A stretch of 64,000 nucleotides of DNA. Source: Hyphomonadaceae bacterium (GTDB lineage: Bacteria; Pseudomonadota; Alphaproteobacteria; Caulobacterales; Hyphomonadaceae). A program made the position numbers and the translations under genes. Location: NCBI GenBank assembly GCA_016714495.1, contig JADKDU010000003.1:1-64000 (forward strand). Direction: 5' to 3'. The notes under the pieces are model-generated. The model had not been told where the DNA came from. It did not search any database and saw only the letters and a program-made list of their open reading frames with translations. Of the stretch, positions 38,980 through 47,161 are shown in pieces. The first letter of the stretch is position 1; every line of letters begins with the position of its first letter.

Positions 38980-39347
38980 CCGTGGCCCAAAGAAACCGAG
39001 CAGGTCAAGTACACGCATCGCGCGTCGGCTCAACAGATGCCGCTGTATGTTGAATGTGTTCTACGGCCGCGTGCGTCTCCAGGAAGCGCTGCGCCGATGA
39101 TCGGCTCTTGAACCCCTGCATCTTGCGCTCGCGTCGTCGAAGCGAGGGACGCGGGTTCTCGGCTCGCTTGTTATCGCGCAGACGTCCAGGGCGATAGCAA
39201 TCGCTCACGCCAAGACGCTCGAGCGCCGCACGATAGGATCGCAACCCATCAGTGACGATGGTCTCGGGCTCGCCGTTCTGGTTCTTCAACAACCGCCGCA
39301 GGAATCGAAGCGCAGCTTCAGCGTCGCGCCGCTTCTGCACGGTCGGT

Positions 39348-39482
39348 GCTGTCAAGTTGAACAAGTAGAGATGATTTTCTGCACCGTTTGACATCTTTCC
39401 GGGATCGAAAACCGTCGAGAATCCAGCGACGACGCTCGCCCAAGAAAAACGTTTGACGAATATTCACGCTCAACTTGACAGC
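39348..39482. mobile_element. 135-bp MITE, copy C
   Basis: Runs from GCTGTCAAGTTGAACAAG to CTCAACTTGACAGC. Internal landmarks GAGATGATTTTCTGC and TTTGACGAATATTCACGC match the other copies. It abuts the IS6 transposase remnant, whose reading frame it interrupts at VQKRRDAEAAL. Confidence 0.8.
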
Positions 39483-39613
39483 GCCGCGCCGAGCCATGTC
39501 AGACCCCGTCTGATGGTCGGATTGGAGCGCATCGGCTGGGGCGCCGCGGAGCCGTAGGCGGCGCGAGGCGCTGCCCTCCCCGCACTGGCAACAACTTGAC
39601 CAGCCAACTCGGT

Positions 39614-40126
39614 TTAGAAGCGGTTCTTGATCAGCAGCACTTCCATCACGCGCCTGCCCTCGGCCGGATTGATCTCCATCAACTCCATGATGCGATTGAG
39701 GAAATCCATTTCCGTCGGAAGCAACTGACCATCCGCAAGCACGATATCGACGCAATGAGCGAAAAGTGGCAGCCGCATATCCGTTGGGAGGGACTCGCAA
39801 GCTTCCCTCAAGCCTTCTGGGCGGGTCTTGAGACGAAGATTGATCGTTGCATTGGCGCTGGCCAATTGCGATGCACTGATCGATTTCAAGGCGCGGGAGC
39901 GACGAGAGAGGGCTTCAATCTCGAGCTGTTCCTCAACCGAGAAATGTCCGTCGGAGATAGCCGCCGACAACAACAAGCACAGGAATGCTTCAGGAATCGA
40001 CCAATCGATACTGCGCTGCCGCTTGAATTGCTCAACCAGCTTTTCAAAATCGTTCGACGAAGCGGAGGCCGGCTCCGCAACGTCAAATAGCCTTACAGTG
40101 TTGGCTAGGCCGCCATCACTTGGCAT
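39614..40126 (-). CDS. TerB-like protein, paralogue 1
   Basis: A 170-residue acidic helical protein. The TerB-type core contains WSIPEAFLCLLLSAAISDGH, then LPTDMRLPLFAHCVDIVLAD and a C-terminal AEGRRVMEVLLIKNRF. TerB folds are helical bundles that bind metal at the membrane face in tellurite-type stress systems. It is one of three similar proteins in this cluster; all share the LCLLL..A..xDG and RL..FAHCVDI.L.DG blocks and the exact LxKNRF end. It is the last gene of the minus-strand set. Confidence 0.75.
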   Translation of the reverse strand: MPSDGGLANTVRLFDVAEPASASSNDFEKLVEQFKRQRSIDWSIPEAFLCLLLSAAISDGHFSVEEQLEIEALSRRSRALKSISASQLASANATINLRLKTRPEGLREACESLPTDMRLPLFAHCVDIVLADGQLLPTEMDFLNRIMELMEINPAEGRRVMEVLLIKNRF

Positions 40127-40152
40127 ACGTCTTTCCCACGTGCATCGTTTTG

Positions 40153-40178
40153 CCCCGCACGTTTTTGACGATGCGGGG
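40153..40178 (-). terminator. Hairpin between TerB paralogues
   Basis: Arms CCCCGCA (40153-40159) and TGCGGGG (40172-40178) with a 12-base loop. Short T-rich runs flank it. It could stop or modulate transcription between paralogues 2 and 1. Confidence 0.4.
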
Positions 40179-40247
40179 AAAGACGCTCAAAAGCAAGCTG
40201 GCGTCTATCAACGCATCTTTGGAAGAAGCGCCGGTAAGGACTCCTGC

Positions 40248-40745
40248 CTAGAAGCGGTTCTTCACTAGCAAGACTTCCATCACACGCTTGCCGTCGACAG
40301 CGTCCAGCCCCATGAACGTCATGATCTTGTTGAGAAAATCCGCCTCAACTGGGAGCAATGAGCCGTCGGCCAGAATGATATCGACGCAATGAGCGAAGAC
40401 CGGAAGCCGCATATCCGCCGGAAGCGAAAGGCAAGCCTCCTGCAATCCGTTGGGTCGATCCTTGAGACGCTGGTTGACCGAAGCGTTGGCCGCGGCCAGC
40501 TGGTTGGCGTTCACCGACTTCAAGGCACGTGACCGGCGCGCAAGCGCGTAGATCTCGGCCTGCTCCTCCAGTGCTACGTTGCCGTCCACTGCGGCCGCCG
40601 AAAGCAAGAGACATAGAAAGGCTTCGGGCACTGACCAGTCGGTGTTGCGCTGCTGCTTGAATTCCTCGGTCAGCTTGTCGAGATCAAACGTCGCCGATTG
40701 TGTCGGCTCAGGCGCTGCCTGGAAGATATTCAAAACCTCGGCCAT
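40248..40745 (-). CDS. TerB-like protein, paralogue 2
   Basis: A 165-residue relative of paralogue 1, with EVLNIFQAAPEPTQ at the N-terminus, then WSVPEAFLCLLLSAAAVDG, LPADMRLPVFAHCVDIILAD and KRVMEVLLVKNRF. The N-terminal NIFQA motif is shared with paralogue 3 but not with paralogue 1. It lies 121 bases upstream of paralogue 1 and 109 bases downstream of a coiled-coil membrane protein gene. Function is inferred only from family. Confidence 0.75.
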   Translation of the reverse strand: MAEVLNIFQAAPEPTQSATFDLDKLTEEFKQQRNTDWSVPEAFLCLLLSAAAVDGNVALEEQAEIYALARRSRALKSVNANQLAAANASVNQRLKDRPNGLQEACLSLPADMRLPVFAHCVDIILADGSLLPVEADFLNKIMTFMGLDAVDGKRVMEVLLVKNRF

Positions 40746-40854
40746 ATCGCAATCCTCTCCAGTTGGTCTGCCTGCGGTGCATCGAAGAAATTTGCGTGGC
40801 GATACAGCGAGTCATTGATCAGCGTCTAGTCCCGGCGCCCTTCGTCGGCTCCAA

Positions 40855-41451
40855 TCAGGATGGAGAAGTTCCGGGCGTGGTTTGGATATTAGGCTGCCTG
40901 GGGGTTGTCGGCGCCGCCGGAGCTATCGCCCCAGGGGCACGATCGATCCGCGTGAATTCCTTCTGAAGATCGGCAACATACCGCGTAAGCTGTTGCACGG
41001 CTCCGTCGCGCCAAAGTGGAGCCTTGATCTTGTCGGAGATGCCAGGAGTACCCGGCCTGCGAGGCAGAAGTTCTTCGATGTCTTTCTGCAGCTTTGCGGC
41101 CTGTGCATTGAGCGCCTCGATCTGACCATATTGCAGTTCGTGAGCCTTGAGCGCGTTGTCACGGGTCGCGAGGCCGTTCGTCTGCTCGGTGAGCTTAGCA
41201 TCACGCGCAACAAGCGTGGCCTTCAGATCGGCGATCGTCCTGTCGGCGGCCGTAACTTTGGTCTGCGCAGCGCTGTATTGGAAGTAGAAGAAGCCTGTTC
41301 CGGCGATAGCCGCGCCAAGGAAGAGCACGACGAGAACCCCGAGGAAGCCTCTCGAGATAAACAGTCCGCCCGTGTCAACGCGCGGCGGAGGCGCCTGCGG
41401 AGGCGGCGGGGGTGGAGGCAACTCTACAAACACTGTTGGAACGTGGTCCAT
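40855..41451 (-). CDS. Membrane-anchored coiled-coil protein with proline-rich tip
   Basis: About 198 residues from ATG 41451. A short cytoplasmic N-terminus has a proline run (ELPPPPPPPQAPPPRV), then one membrane helix (GFLGVLVVLFLGAAIAGTGF), a coiled coil (ADRTIADLKATLVARDAKLT and following) and a Pro/Thr-rich end. The bulk is outside the cytoplasm. It lies 28 bases after the TPR lipoprotein gene, so they are co-transcribed. No family is recognised; it may scaffold the TPR proteins at the inner membrane. Confidence 0.65.
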   Translation of the reverse strand: MDHVPTVFVELPPPPPPPQAPPPRVDTGGLFISRGFLGVLVVLFLGAAIAGTGFFYFQYSAAQTKVTAADRTIADLKATLVARDAKLTEQTNGLATRDNALKAHELQYGQIEALNAQAAKLQKDIEELLPRRPGTPGISDKIKAPLWRDGAVQQLTRYVADLQKEFTRIDRAPGAIAPAAPTTPRQPNIQTTPGTSPS

Positions 41452-41479
41452 ATTAAAAGCCCCTTTGCCGTTGCCGCAA

Positions 41480-43594
41480 CTACCTGCGCGCTTCGCAGTC
41501 ATAAACTCGATAGAACTTGAAGAATGTCTCCGCAGCGGCAGCATCGGCTGCCGAGAGAGTTGTCAGCGCTGTTTGCGGAGATCCACACCCGACGACCACT
41601 GCCTTGCCGTAATCTAGCAGCACTTGAACAGAAGGCGGCATCGGCGACCCGGGCCATTCAAACGTGATCTGAAGCGCAGACGCATCACTGGAAACCGGAG
41701 CAGCAGCAAGGCGCTTGATCTCATTCAAACCCTGGTTGAAGGCGAACTGGGCTGAATCCCGCAAAATGGGCCTGGCCGTCTGCGATGCGATTTGCGCCTG
41801 CCTCAGGTAGAACATGCCGCGCAAAAGGAGGCCCTCTGGTCGGCCGTCGTTTCCCGAACACCAGTTGGACATGCCGTCGTCGGTGACGCTCTTGCCCCCA
41901 CGCACGATGTGCGCGAGGCACGCGAAGTTTCGCGGAGGATTGGGAGCGCCGACAAGGACAGCCCGATCGGCATTGGCCACTGCGGCCGCCGACAGCGGCC
42001 CGCTTCCGGCCTGTCGCGCTTCAATGAGGCTTAGATAATAGTGGGCATCCGCCTTCAGCTGTAATTCGCCCGACTGCGGGATGCCAGTAACGCCGCCTGT
42101 CCTGTCGATAACCTGCTGAAATTCTTTTGCGGCGTTCGCCAGCCCGCCCTGCTTGAAATAGCTCATGCCGATCTCAAAGCTCGGCCTGGCCGACTGGGGA
42201 TTGGCGGCTCTCGCTTTCTCGTAGGTCGCACGAATGACCTCGGGACCGGCGTTGGGAAGCTTGGACTTGACCGCGGCCAGTTCCAGCAGCGCATCAGAAA
42301 GCAATGGACCTGGGCCAAGCAAACCGACCGCCGTTTCAAAGGCCCTATCCGCCCCGACAAACTGCCCCGCGCGTTCAAGCGCTCGCGCAAGCTTCAACTG
42401 CCGTTCGGCGTTGTTCGGTTCAAGGCCCGCAGCAACTGTATATTCATCAATAGCTTGCTGAAGTAGGCCCGTCGCGTCCGAACCGCCCGAAGCCGCAGAA
42501 ATTCGGCTGAGTTCGAACAGCGCCTGACCACGGCCCTCACGGGCTTCCGCCTGCTCCTTGACCAGTCCTCGATCCATCGCCGTTGTTGCTGCGGATTCGT
42601 AGGCGCCGGAGGCAGAAATATAAGCTTCTCTTTTGCCAGTCGCCGAGCTGACCGCGAGCGCCGCATAGGCTCGCCCCAAACCCAGCTTTGCCTCAAGCGC
42701 ATTTGGATCAACGCCAAGCGCCTTCTGGAAGGAATCGATCGCTATTCCAAGATTGGCGGCGTTCTGACCCAGCAGGGCGAGTTGGCCATCCCTCACGTAG
42801 ATTTTCGCCAGTTCGACCTTGGCCTTCGCAACAATCTGTCCTCGCCCAGGCATACCTGCGCGACGGACAATCTCCTCGAAGTCAGCTCTCGCCTTTCCGC
42901 CGTCGGCGGCCAAGCCCAACTGGGCATAAGTGCTGGCGCGCAACAGAACGAATTCGTCATAGCGAACGTCAGTCGGATCATTGGCAAATGCAGTTGCGAC
43001 GTCTCTGCTTTCGAGCTGCCGAACCGCCTCCGTGAGGCAACCGGCCTTGCCGGCGCAAAGCCCGCCCGTAGATTGCGCCGTTGCAGGAGGATCACTCTGC
43101 GCCAGTCCGGCGTAGGCTCGGCCAAGGTCAAAGACACGGCCATAGCGGAACTTCTGGTTTGCCAGCACGATGGCGGCGTCGTTCTTGTCGTTGGCCTTTG
43201 CGATTCGCGTAAGGTCTGGGTGGTCGTTGCGAAGGCGGTCAAGCGACCTGTTGATCGATCTTACCGCAGCAACATAGTTGGCTGCGCTTGCCGTCGGCTG
43301 ACCGTCCGCGATCCCGATGTAGGCGCGAGCCGCGTTGTACGCGGCAATTGCCTGATTGCCTCCCTTTTCGTTGGGGTCTTCGGCCGTTGCGCTGCAATCA
43401 CGAACCATATCCGCGTATCGCGAAGCTGCGGGCATGGTTATGTCGGAAATATTACAGTCTTTTCTGGCCGTCCAGGTCGCCGCCGGCCTTGTTTGCGCCG
43501 TCGCACCGGAAACGCATGCAGACAGCAAAACCGCGACCGCAAAGCCGGAGACCATCCGGAAACGCTCGAACGCTGTCCCACGCATTCCATCCAC
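41480..43594 (-). CDS. TPR-repeat lipoprotein
   Basis: A 704-residue protein. A signal with lipobox (VAVLLSACVSG, lipid Cys near residue 27) is followed by many degenerate TPR helices across about residues 100-600 (FQKALGVDPNALEAKLGLGR, YTVAAGLEPNNAERQLKLAR, YEKARAANPQSARPSFEIGM). Scattered cysteines suggest a periplasmic, oxidised protein. TPR arrays bind partner proteins. It sits in the middle of the TerB cluster. It has no recognised enzymatic domain. Confidence 0.75.
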   Translation of the reverse strand: MDGMRGTAFERFRMVSGFAVAVLLSACVSGATAQTRPAATWTARKDCNISDITMPAASRYADMVRDCSATAEDPNEKGGNQAIAAYNAARAYIGIADGQPTASAANYVAAVRSINRSLDRLRNDHPDLTRIAKANDKNDAAIVLANQKFRYGRVFDLGRAYAGLAQSDPPATAQSTGGLCAGKAGCLTEAVRQLESRDVATAFANDPTDVRYDEFVLLRASTYAQLGLAADGGKARADFEEIVRRAGMPGRGQIVAKAKVELAKIYVRDGQLALLGQNAANLGIAIDSFQKALGVDPNALEAKLGLGRAYAALAVSSATGKREAYISASGAYESAATTAMDRGLVKEQAEAREGRGQALFELSRISAASGGSDATGLLQQAIDEYTVAAGLEPNNAERQLKLARALERAGQFVGADRAFETAVGLLGPGPLLSDALLELAAVKSKLPNAGPEVIRATYEKARAANPQSARPSFEIGMSYFKQGGLANAAKEFQQVIDRTGGVTGIPQSGELQLKADAHYYLSLIEARQAGSGPLSAAAVANADRAVLVGAPNPPRNFACLAHIVRGGKSVTDDGMSNWCSGNDGRPEGLLLRGMFYLRQAQIASQTARPILRDSAQFAFNQGLNEIKRLAAAPVSSDASALQITFEWPGSPMPPSVQVLLDYGKAVVVGCGSPQTALTTLSAADAAAAETFFKFYRVYDCEARR

Positions 43595-43776
43595 CCGACT
43601 TAGTGTTCGCTTTTAACCCTATCTATGGCCGATTTCCATGGGCGGTAAAAGTGGCAACCGGAAAAGGAACTAAAGCCGATGCCCAATCCGCGGCGCGTTG
43701 CCAATACTTCATACTGATGACGTCGCCGACCACTTGCAGATCGCGAATATGCAACAACATCAAGCGTTGAGACAAT

Positions 43777-45198
43777 TCAGCTCTTCGGCGGCCTCGGCCG
43801 CTCTGCGTTCTGCGCCGATGCACAAACCAGCGACTCGCCCTGGTGCTCCTGCTCAACGATCGACCGCGCCTCAGCAAGAAGATTGGCATTGAGGAGGGCT
43901 TGCAACTCGCATGGGTTGAACCGCCCAACTTCAAAGAAACCGATATTTCGACGTGCCTCCCGCTCCGCTTTGACACCGTCCAAGCTTTTTGTATGCGCCG
44001 CCGATAACCCTCGCACCAGCTCGTTCCAGGGGAACAAGCCGGTGCGCTCAACCTTGCTTGCGTTGGCGAATGCGCCTTCGAAGTCGCTGTCGCGCAGATA
44101 CGAGAAACTAACATTCTCCAGCGTGCCGCTGATCTGGTTTGGCGTTTGGTGGAGCCGCTCACGCAACTTGATCGCCCGGTTGAGACACGCCCTCGCAAGC
44201 TGCATGCGCGGTGAACCCGTCTCCGATGGTTCGGCCTTGCCGCACAGGGTGCCGGCTAGGTCCAGCTCGGCGCGCAGACTATCTTCAGGCGCATCAAACG
44301 ATGCGATCAGCAATGTTCCGACTCCATGAAACGCATTCATCGCCAGATTGAGGGTGGCCTCATCGAACGCATCCGAAACTTCAGCGCTTTGTCGCAACGC
44401 GAGAACATAGTCGCGAAGCGCCTCCCGCGTCAGGCCAAGTTTGCGCTTGCATTGCGCAGTCCAGTACAGCGGTTGCGGCCCCGCATCCGAAGCGACCGCA
44501 CTGGCCTCGACGGCCTGGAAAACAGCGTTGCAATCCGCCGGGGCGTAGTTCGAACGACTGGAGGATGCGTAGAGATAGAGAACCCAAGCGTTGCCAGCAT
44601 GCGCGAGGGGCGAAAGAACCGGGTCAGCCTGCGCCTTCTTAAACGCCGTTTGCGCCCGCGCAAGTATGTCAGGAAAGCCTGCGGCGTCGGCGTTGATCTC
44701 GTTGCCGCCACGCTCCCACGCAAGCAAGCCCGCGGCGCCTTCAACGAGCGCATGAACTTCCGGGCTGGTTGCCACGTTATAAAGCGTTGCAGCTTCGATC
44801 ACGCGCTCCTCGGTAAGCGACGGGCCTCGCCGAAGGTAAGCTGTTACGGCTTCAAGCATCGCGACGGGCTTCGAACGGCTCGTCTCGTTCAGCGCGGTCA
44901 ACCTGAACTCTTCGTAGGTGCGCCGGACTGCTCGCTCCAGATTTGACACGCGATTGGTCTGGCGATCAGCTTCGATCCTTGCGTCGAACGCCTCACGCTC
45001 GAGCCGCGCGGATGTTTCGGTCAAAGCTGCTGATGTAGCCGTGAGGTGCTGCGAAACGGCGTAGTAGTAAACTCCCAGAGCAGCGGACATAGCTACGAGC
45101 AGAAACAGAATACCGAAGCCTGCGAACAGGACCCGGCGGAACCCGCGCTGCTCTTGGGCGACTAGCGCAATCAGATCGTCTTCAGCCCTGTCAGACAT
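43777..45198 (-). CDS. Membrane-anchored helical-repeat protein
   Basis: 473 residues. A cytoplasmic start (MSDRAEDDLIALVAQEQRGF), one membrane helix (VLFAGFGILFLLVAMSAALG), a coiled coil (ALTETSARLEREAFDARIEA) and a large helical TPR/Sel1-like region with cysteines (CNAVFQAVEAS, AQCKRKLGLTREALRDYVLA, LARACLNRAIKL). The topology is like the 40855 protein, but with a long repeat domain. Its start lies 15 bases after the preceding gene, so they are coupled. Confidence 0.7.
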   Translation of the reverse strand: MSDRAEDDLIALVAQEQRGFRRVLFAGFGILFLLVAMSAALGVYYYAVSQHLTATSAALTETSARLEREAFDARIEADRQTNRVSNLERAVRRTYEEFRLTALNETSRSKPVAMLEAVTAYLRRGPSLTEERVIEAATLYNVATSPEVHALVEGAAGLLAWERGGNEINADAAGFPDILARAQTAFKKAQADPVLSPLAHAGNAWVLYLYASSSRSNYAPADCNAVFQAVEASAVASDAGPQPLYWTAQCKRKLGLTREALRDYVLALRQSAEVSDAFDEATLNLAMNAFHGVGTLLIASFDAPEDSLRAELDLAGTLCGKAEPSETGSPRMQLARACLNRAIKLRERLHQTPNQISGTLENVSFSYLRDSDFEGAFANASKVERTGLFPWNELVRGLSAAHTKSLDGVKAEREARRNIGFFEVGRFNPCELQALLNANLLAEARSIVEQEHQGESLVCASAQNAERPRPPKS

Positions 45199-45213
45199 GC
45201 CCCGCGTCCTCCT

Positions 45214-45624
45214 CTAGGCAACAAGTGAAGTGGCCATCTCCATCCACAAGGCGCGCTTCTTTTTGTCGGCGCACTGCAGATTTCCTAGGAAGCTGGTGAA
45301 CAACTTGATGCGTCCAGCGCGCGCGGCGAAAAGCGTGCGCTCGATCGAATTGATGCAGTTCTGACAGGCCCACCAACTGCCGAAGAAGCCGATAACCGCA
45401 GCCGACATTGGCGTCAGTAGTTGAATGGCGCTCAACCACTCTTGACTTATTCGACCCGTCAGGAACAGGACCGCGATAGTGACGATAGCAATCACCAGTA
45501 GCGCCAACGAGAACATGAACAGGCCAAAGCAAAGCCCGCGAGTGCGACAGTGATGCTTCTTTTCGAGTTCGAGGATCGCGGCCAATGCCTCGATGTCCTC
45601 CGGCTCAACTTGCGTCCTGCTCAT
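45214..45624 (-). CDS. Small two-helix membrane protein
   Basis: 136 residues. An acidic N-terminal helix with a His pair (EDIEALAAILELEKKHHCRT) precedes two membrane helices (FGLFMFSLALLVIAIVTIAV and SAAVIGFFGSWWACQNC) and a basic C-terminal helix. No family is recognised. It precedes the anchored repeat protein by 15 bases and follows the third TerB gene by about 270 bases. Confidence 0.6.
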   Translation of the reverse strand: MSRTQVEPEDIEALAAILELEKKHHCRTRGLCFGLFMFSLALLVIAIVTIAVLFLTGRISQEWLSAIQLLTPMSAAVIGFFGSWWACQNCINSIERTLFAARAGRIKLFTSFLGNLQCADKKKRALWMEMATSLVA

Positions 45625-45895
45625 GTCTTATCCCCGCCGGCAAGATTATGTACCGACTACGCAAGGCCTCACACGCCACGGTTTAATGGCAGTAGGCTAT
45701 TCTCGTCTAGGCATCAGTCGTCGTCGTCAAGCATAACGCACGCAATCGCCGGCAACGCACGCGATTGAAAGTATCGCGCCCAATGGGGCAAATAGAACGG
45801 ATCTGGACAGCGCATGTCCAACGACGCCTTCAATCGCCGATCTTTCAATCACTTCCTGACGCATCGAAGGAAAGCGGACTTCCGGCGGCAGCCGA

Positions 45896-46402
45896 TCAGA
45901 ACCGGTTCTTGATCAGGAGGACTTCCATTACCCGTCTGGCGTCATCCGAACGCAACTCCAGCATGGTCGTAATGCGATTCAGATAATCGGCCTCCGCCGC
46001 AGCGAGGTTGCCATCTGACAAGACAATGTCGACGCAGTGGGCAAAAATCGAGAGCCGCATATCGCTGGGCAGCGTCTTGCAGGCTTCGTCAAGCCCGCTT
46101 TTTCGTTCGGCAAGCCGCTTCTGAATCACGCCGTTGGCCTTCGCCAGCTGACTCTGACTCAATGTTTTCAAGGTCCGGGAGCGCAGCATAAGCGCCTTGA
46201 CCTCTTCCTGTTCCTCCCGGGCAAACATGCCATCAACGGACACCGCACACAGCAGAAGGCAGAGAAACGCCTCTCCCACCGTCCAGTCCGTGTTGCGGTT
46301 CTGGCCGAACTCTGCGGCCAGCTTCTCGAGGTCCAAACTCGAAGGTGGACGCTCTGCCGGCGCCTGGAAGATATTGATGACGGGGCCGGCTTCGCTCGGC
46401 AT
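45896..46402 (-). CDS. TerB-like protein, paralogue 3
   Basis: 168 residues from ATG 46402, chosen for GAGGGGA about 7 bases upstream; the frame extends to 46465. It shares VINIFQAPAERPPSS, WTVGEAFLCLLLCAVSVDGM, LPSDMRLSIFAHCVDIVLSD and RRVMEVLLIKNRF with the other two paralogues. It heads the minus-strand cluster, so TerB paralogues bracket the membrane/TPR genes at both ends. Confidence 0.75.
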   Translation of the reverse strand: MPSEAGPVINIFQAPAERPPSSLDLEKLAAEFGQNRNTDWTVGEAFLCLLLCAVSVDGMFAREEQEEVKALMLRSRTLKTLSQSQLAKANGVIQKRLAERKSGLDEACKTLPSDMRLSIFAHCVDIVLSDGNLAAAEADYLNRITTMLELRSDDARRVMEVLLIKNRF

Positions 46403-46914
46403 CGCTATCCCCTCGCAGCCCATGCAACGCCCGCGCACGATGAACGGAGTGGCGATGAAAAGCAAGGCGTCCGCAAAGGAGCCGTCAGGCCGATGCGCTA
46501 TCGCCCCTACATTGGCCGCTTCCCGCCCATGGAGTTCAACGGCGCTGTCGGATTAAACAACTGACTTCGCCAAGATGAACGACGCCGTCCGCGTCCATGC
46601 CTCGTTTGACGCAAGGCTTGACCAGCTGCGGCGCGATCAGCTTCGCCTCATGACCGAACTCAGCAGCCGCGCCCAATGGTGGGAGGCGCCGCAAGCCTCG
46701 GCGGCGTTCCCCCCTCAAGCTGGAAAAAATATTTCGACGTATCCATGCCAATTTGGATAATCTGTCCCACGGATGGTCTCCTTTGTCTGAGATCACACCG
46801 ACCTTATTCTGGCACATCGATGCCGTCGGGGGCCGTCCACCCCAAACAGCGTGGGGAGTGCGGTGCTTTGCGTCGGCGAAGGCTCGCTGCGATTTTCGGA
46901 GCGAACTCCACTGT
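46403..46914. other. Upstream region of the TerB cluster with IS-like debris
   Basis: No supported gene. The part next to 46402 should hold the cluster promoter. Further on, phrases such as CAAGCTGGAAAAAATATTTC near 46718 resemble a stretch near 62680 (GTTGGAAAAAGTGTTTTGAC), and GGGGGCCGTCCACCCC near 46828 resembles an insertion-sequence end. I cannot assign an element. Confidence 0.35.
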
Positions 46915-47145
46915 CTAGGCACGGACCGTTTCGTAGCTCACATCAACGCCACGATGTGCGACCATCTCTTCGACGTCACGCAGACTGAGTTTGAACCGGA
47001 AGTAGAGCCAGACAGCGCGCTGAATCACGACGGCCGGGAAGCGGTGCCGCTTGTAGCCAATTCGCGCCATTGGGGCGCCCGAAAGGCCAATAACCACGGC
47101 CCTCACGATAGACTAGGTAGCATTGGTCTGACAGCATCCTCAGGA
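46915..47145 (-). mobile_element. IS6-family transposase N-terminal remnant
   Basis: The minus strand encodes RIGYKRHRFPAVVIQRAVWL then YFRFKLSLRDVEEMVAHRGV and DVSYETVRA, the canonical IS6 N-terminal helix-turn-helix, in one open frame (46915-47106). The outer end is GGTCTGACAGC at 47131-47141. The catalytic part is missing. This is the best preserved head in the window. Confidence 0.82.
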
Positions 47146-47161
47146 CAAACCAGCAGCCTCT

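Larger units (their letters stand above)
37708..39007 (+). mobile_element. Complete IS3-family (IS407-like) element, 1300 bp
   Basis: Left end TGACCTGCCCCAGG and right end (inverted) TGACCTGCTCGG share eight terminal bases. AGTA is present at 37704-37707 and again at 39008-39011, a 4-base target duplication. It carries overlapping orfA and orfB with an A7 slippage site. Intact ends, duplication and frames indicate a recent insertion into the IS6 remnant. Confidence 0.88.
37600..39347 (-). mobile_element. IS6-family tail, split by IS3
   Basis: Left part 37600-37707 (AACTGTCAGG, CACGCCACCGCCCCGCTCC, AGATTCCGAGCGTGAG) and right part 39008-39347 together form the 3' end of an IS6 element. The right part encodes on the minus strand RRDAEAALRFLRRLLKNQNG, ETIVTDGLRSYRAALERLG and RRRERKMQGFKSRSSAQRFL, with the third DDE residue region recognisable. 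The N-terminal half is absent: MITE copy C follows at 39348. Two later insertions thus broke this copy. Confidence 0.8.
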
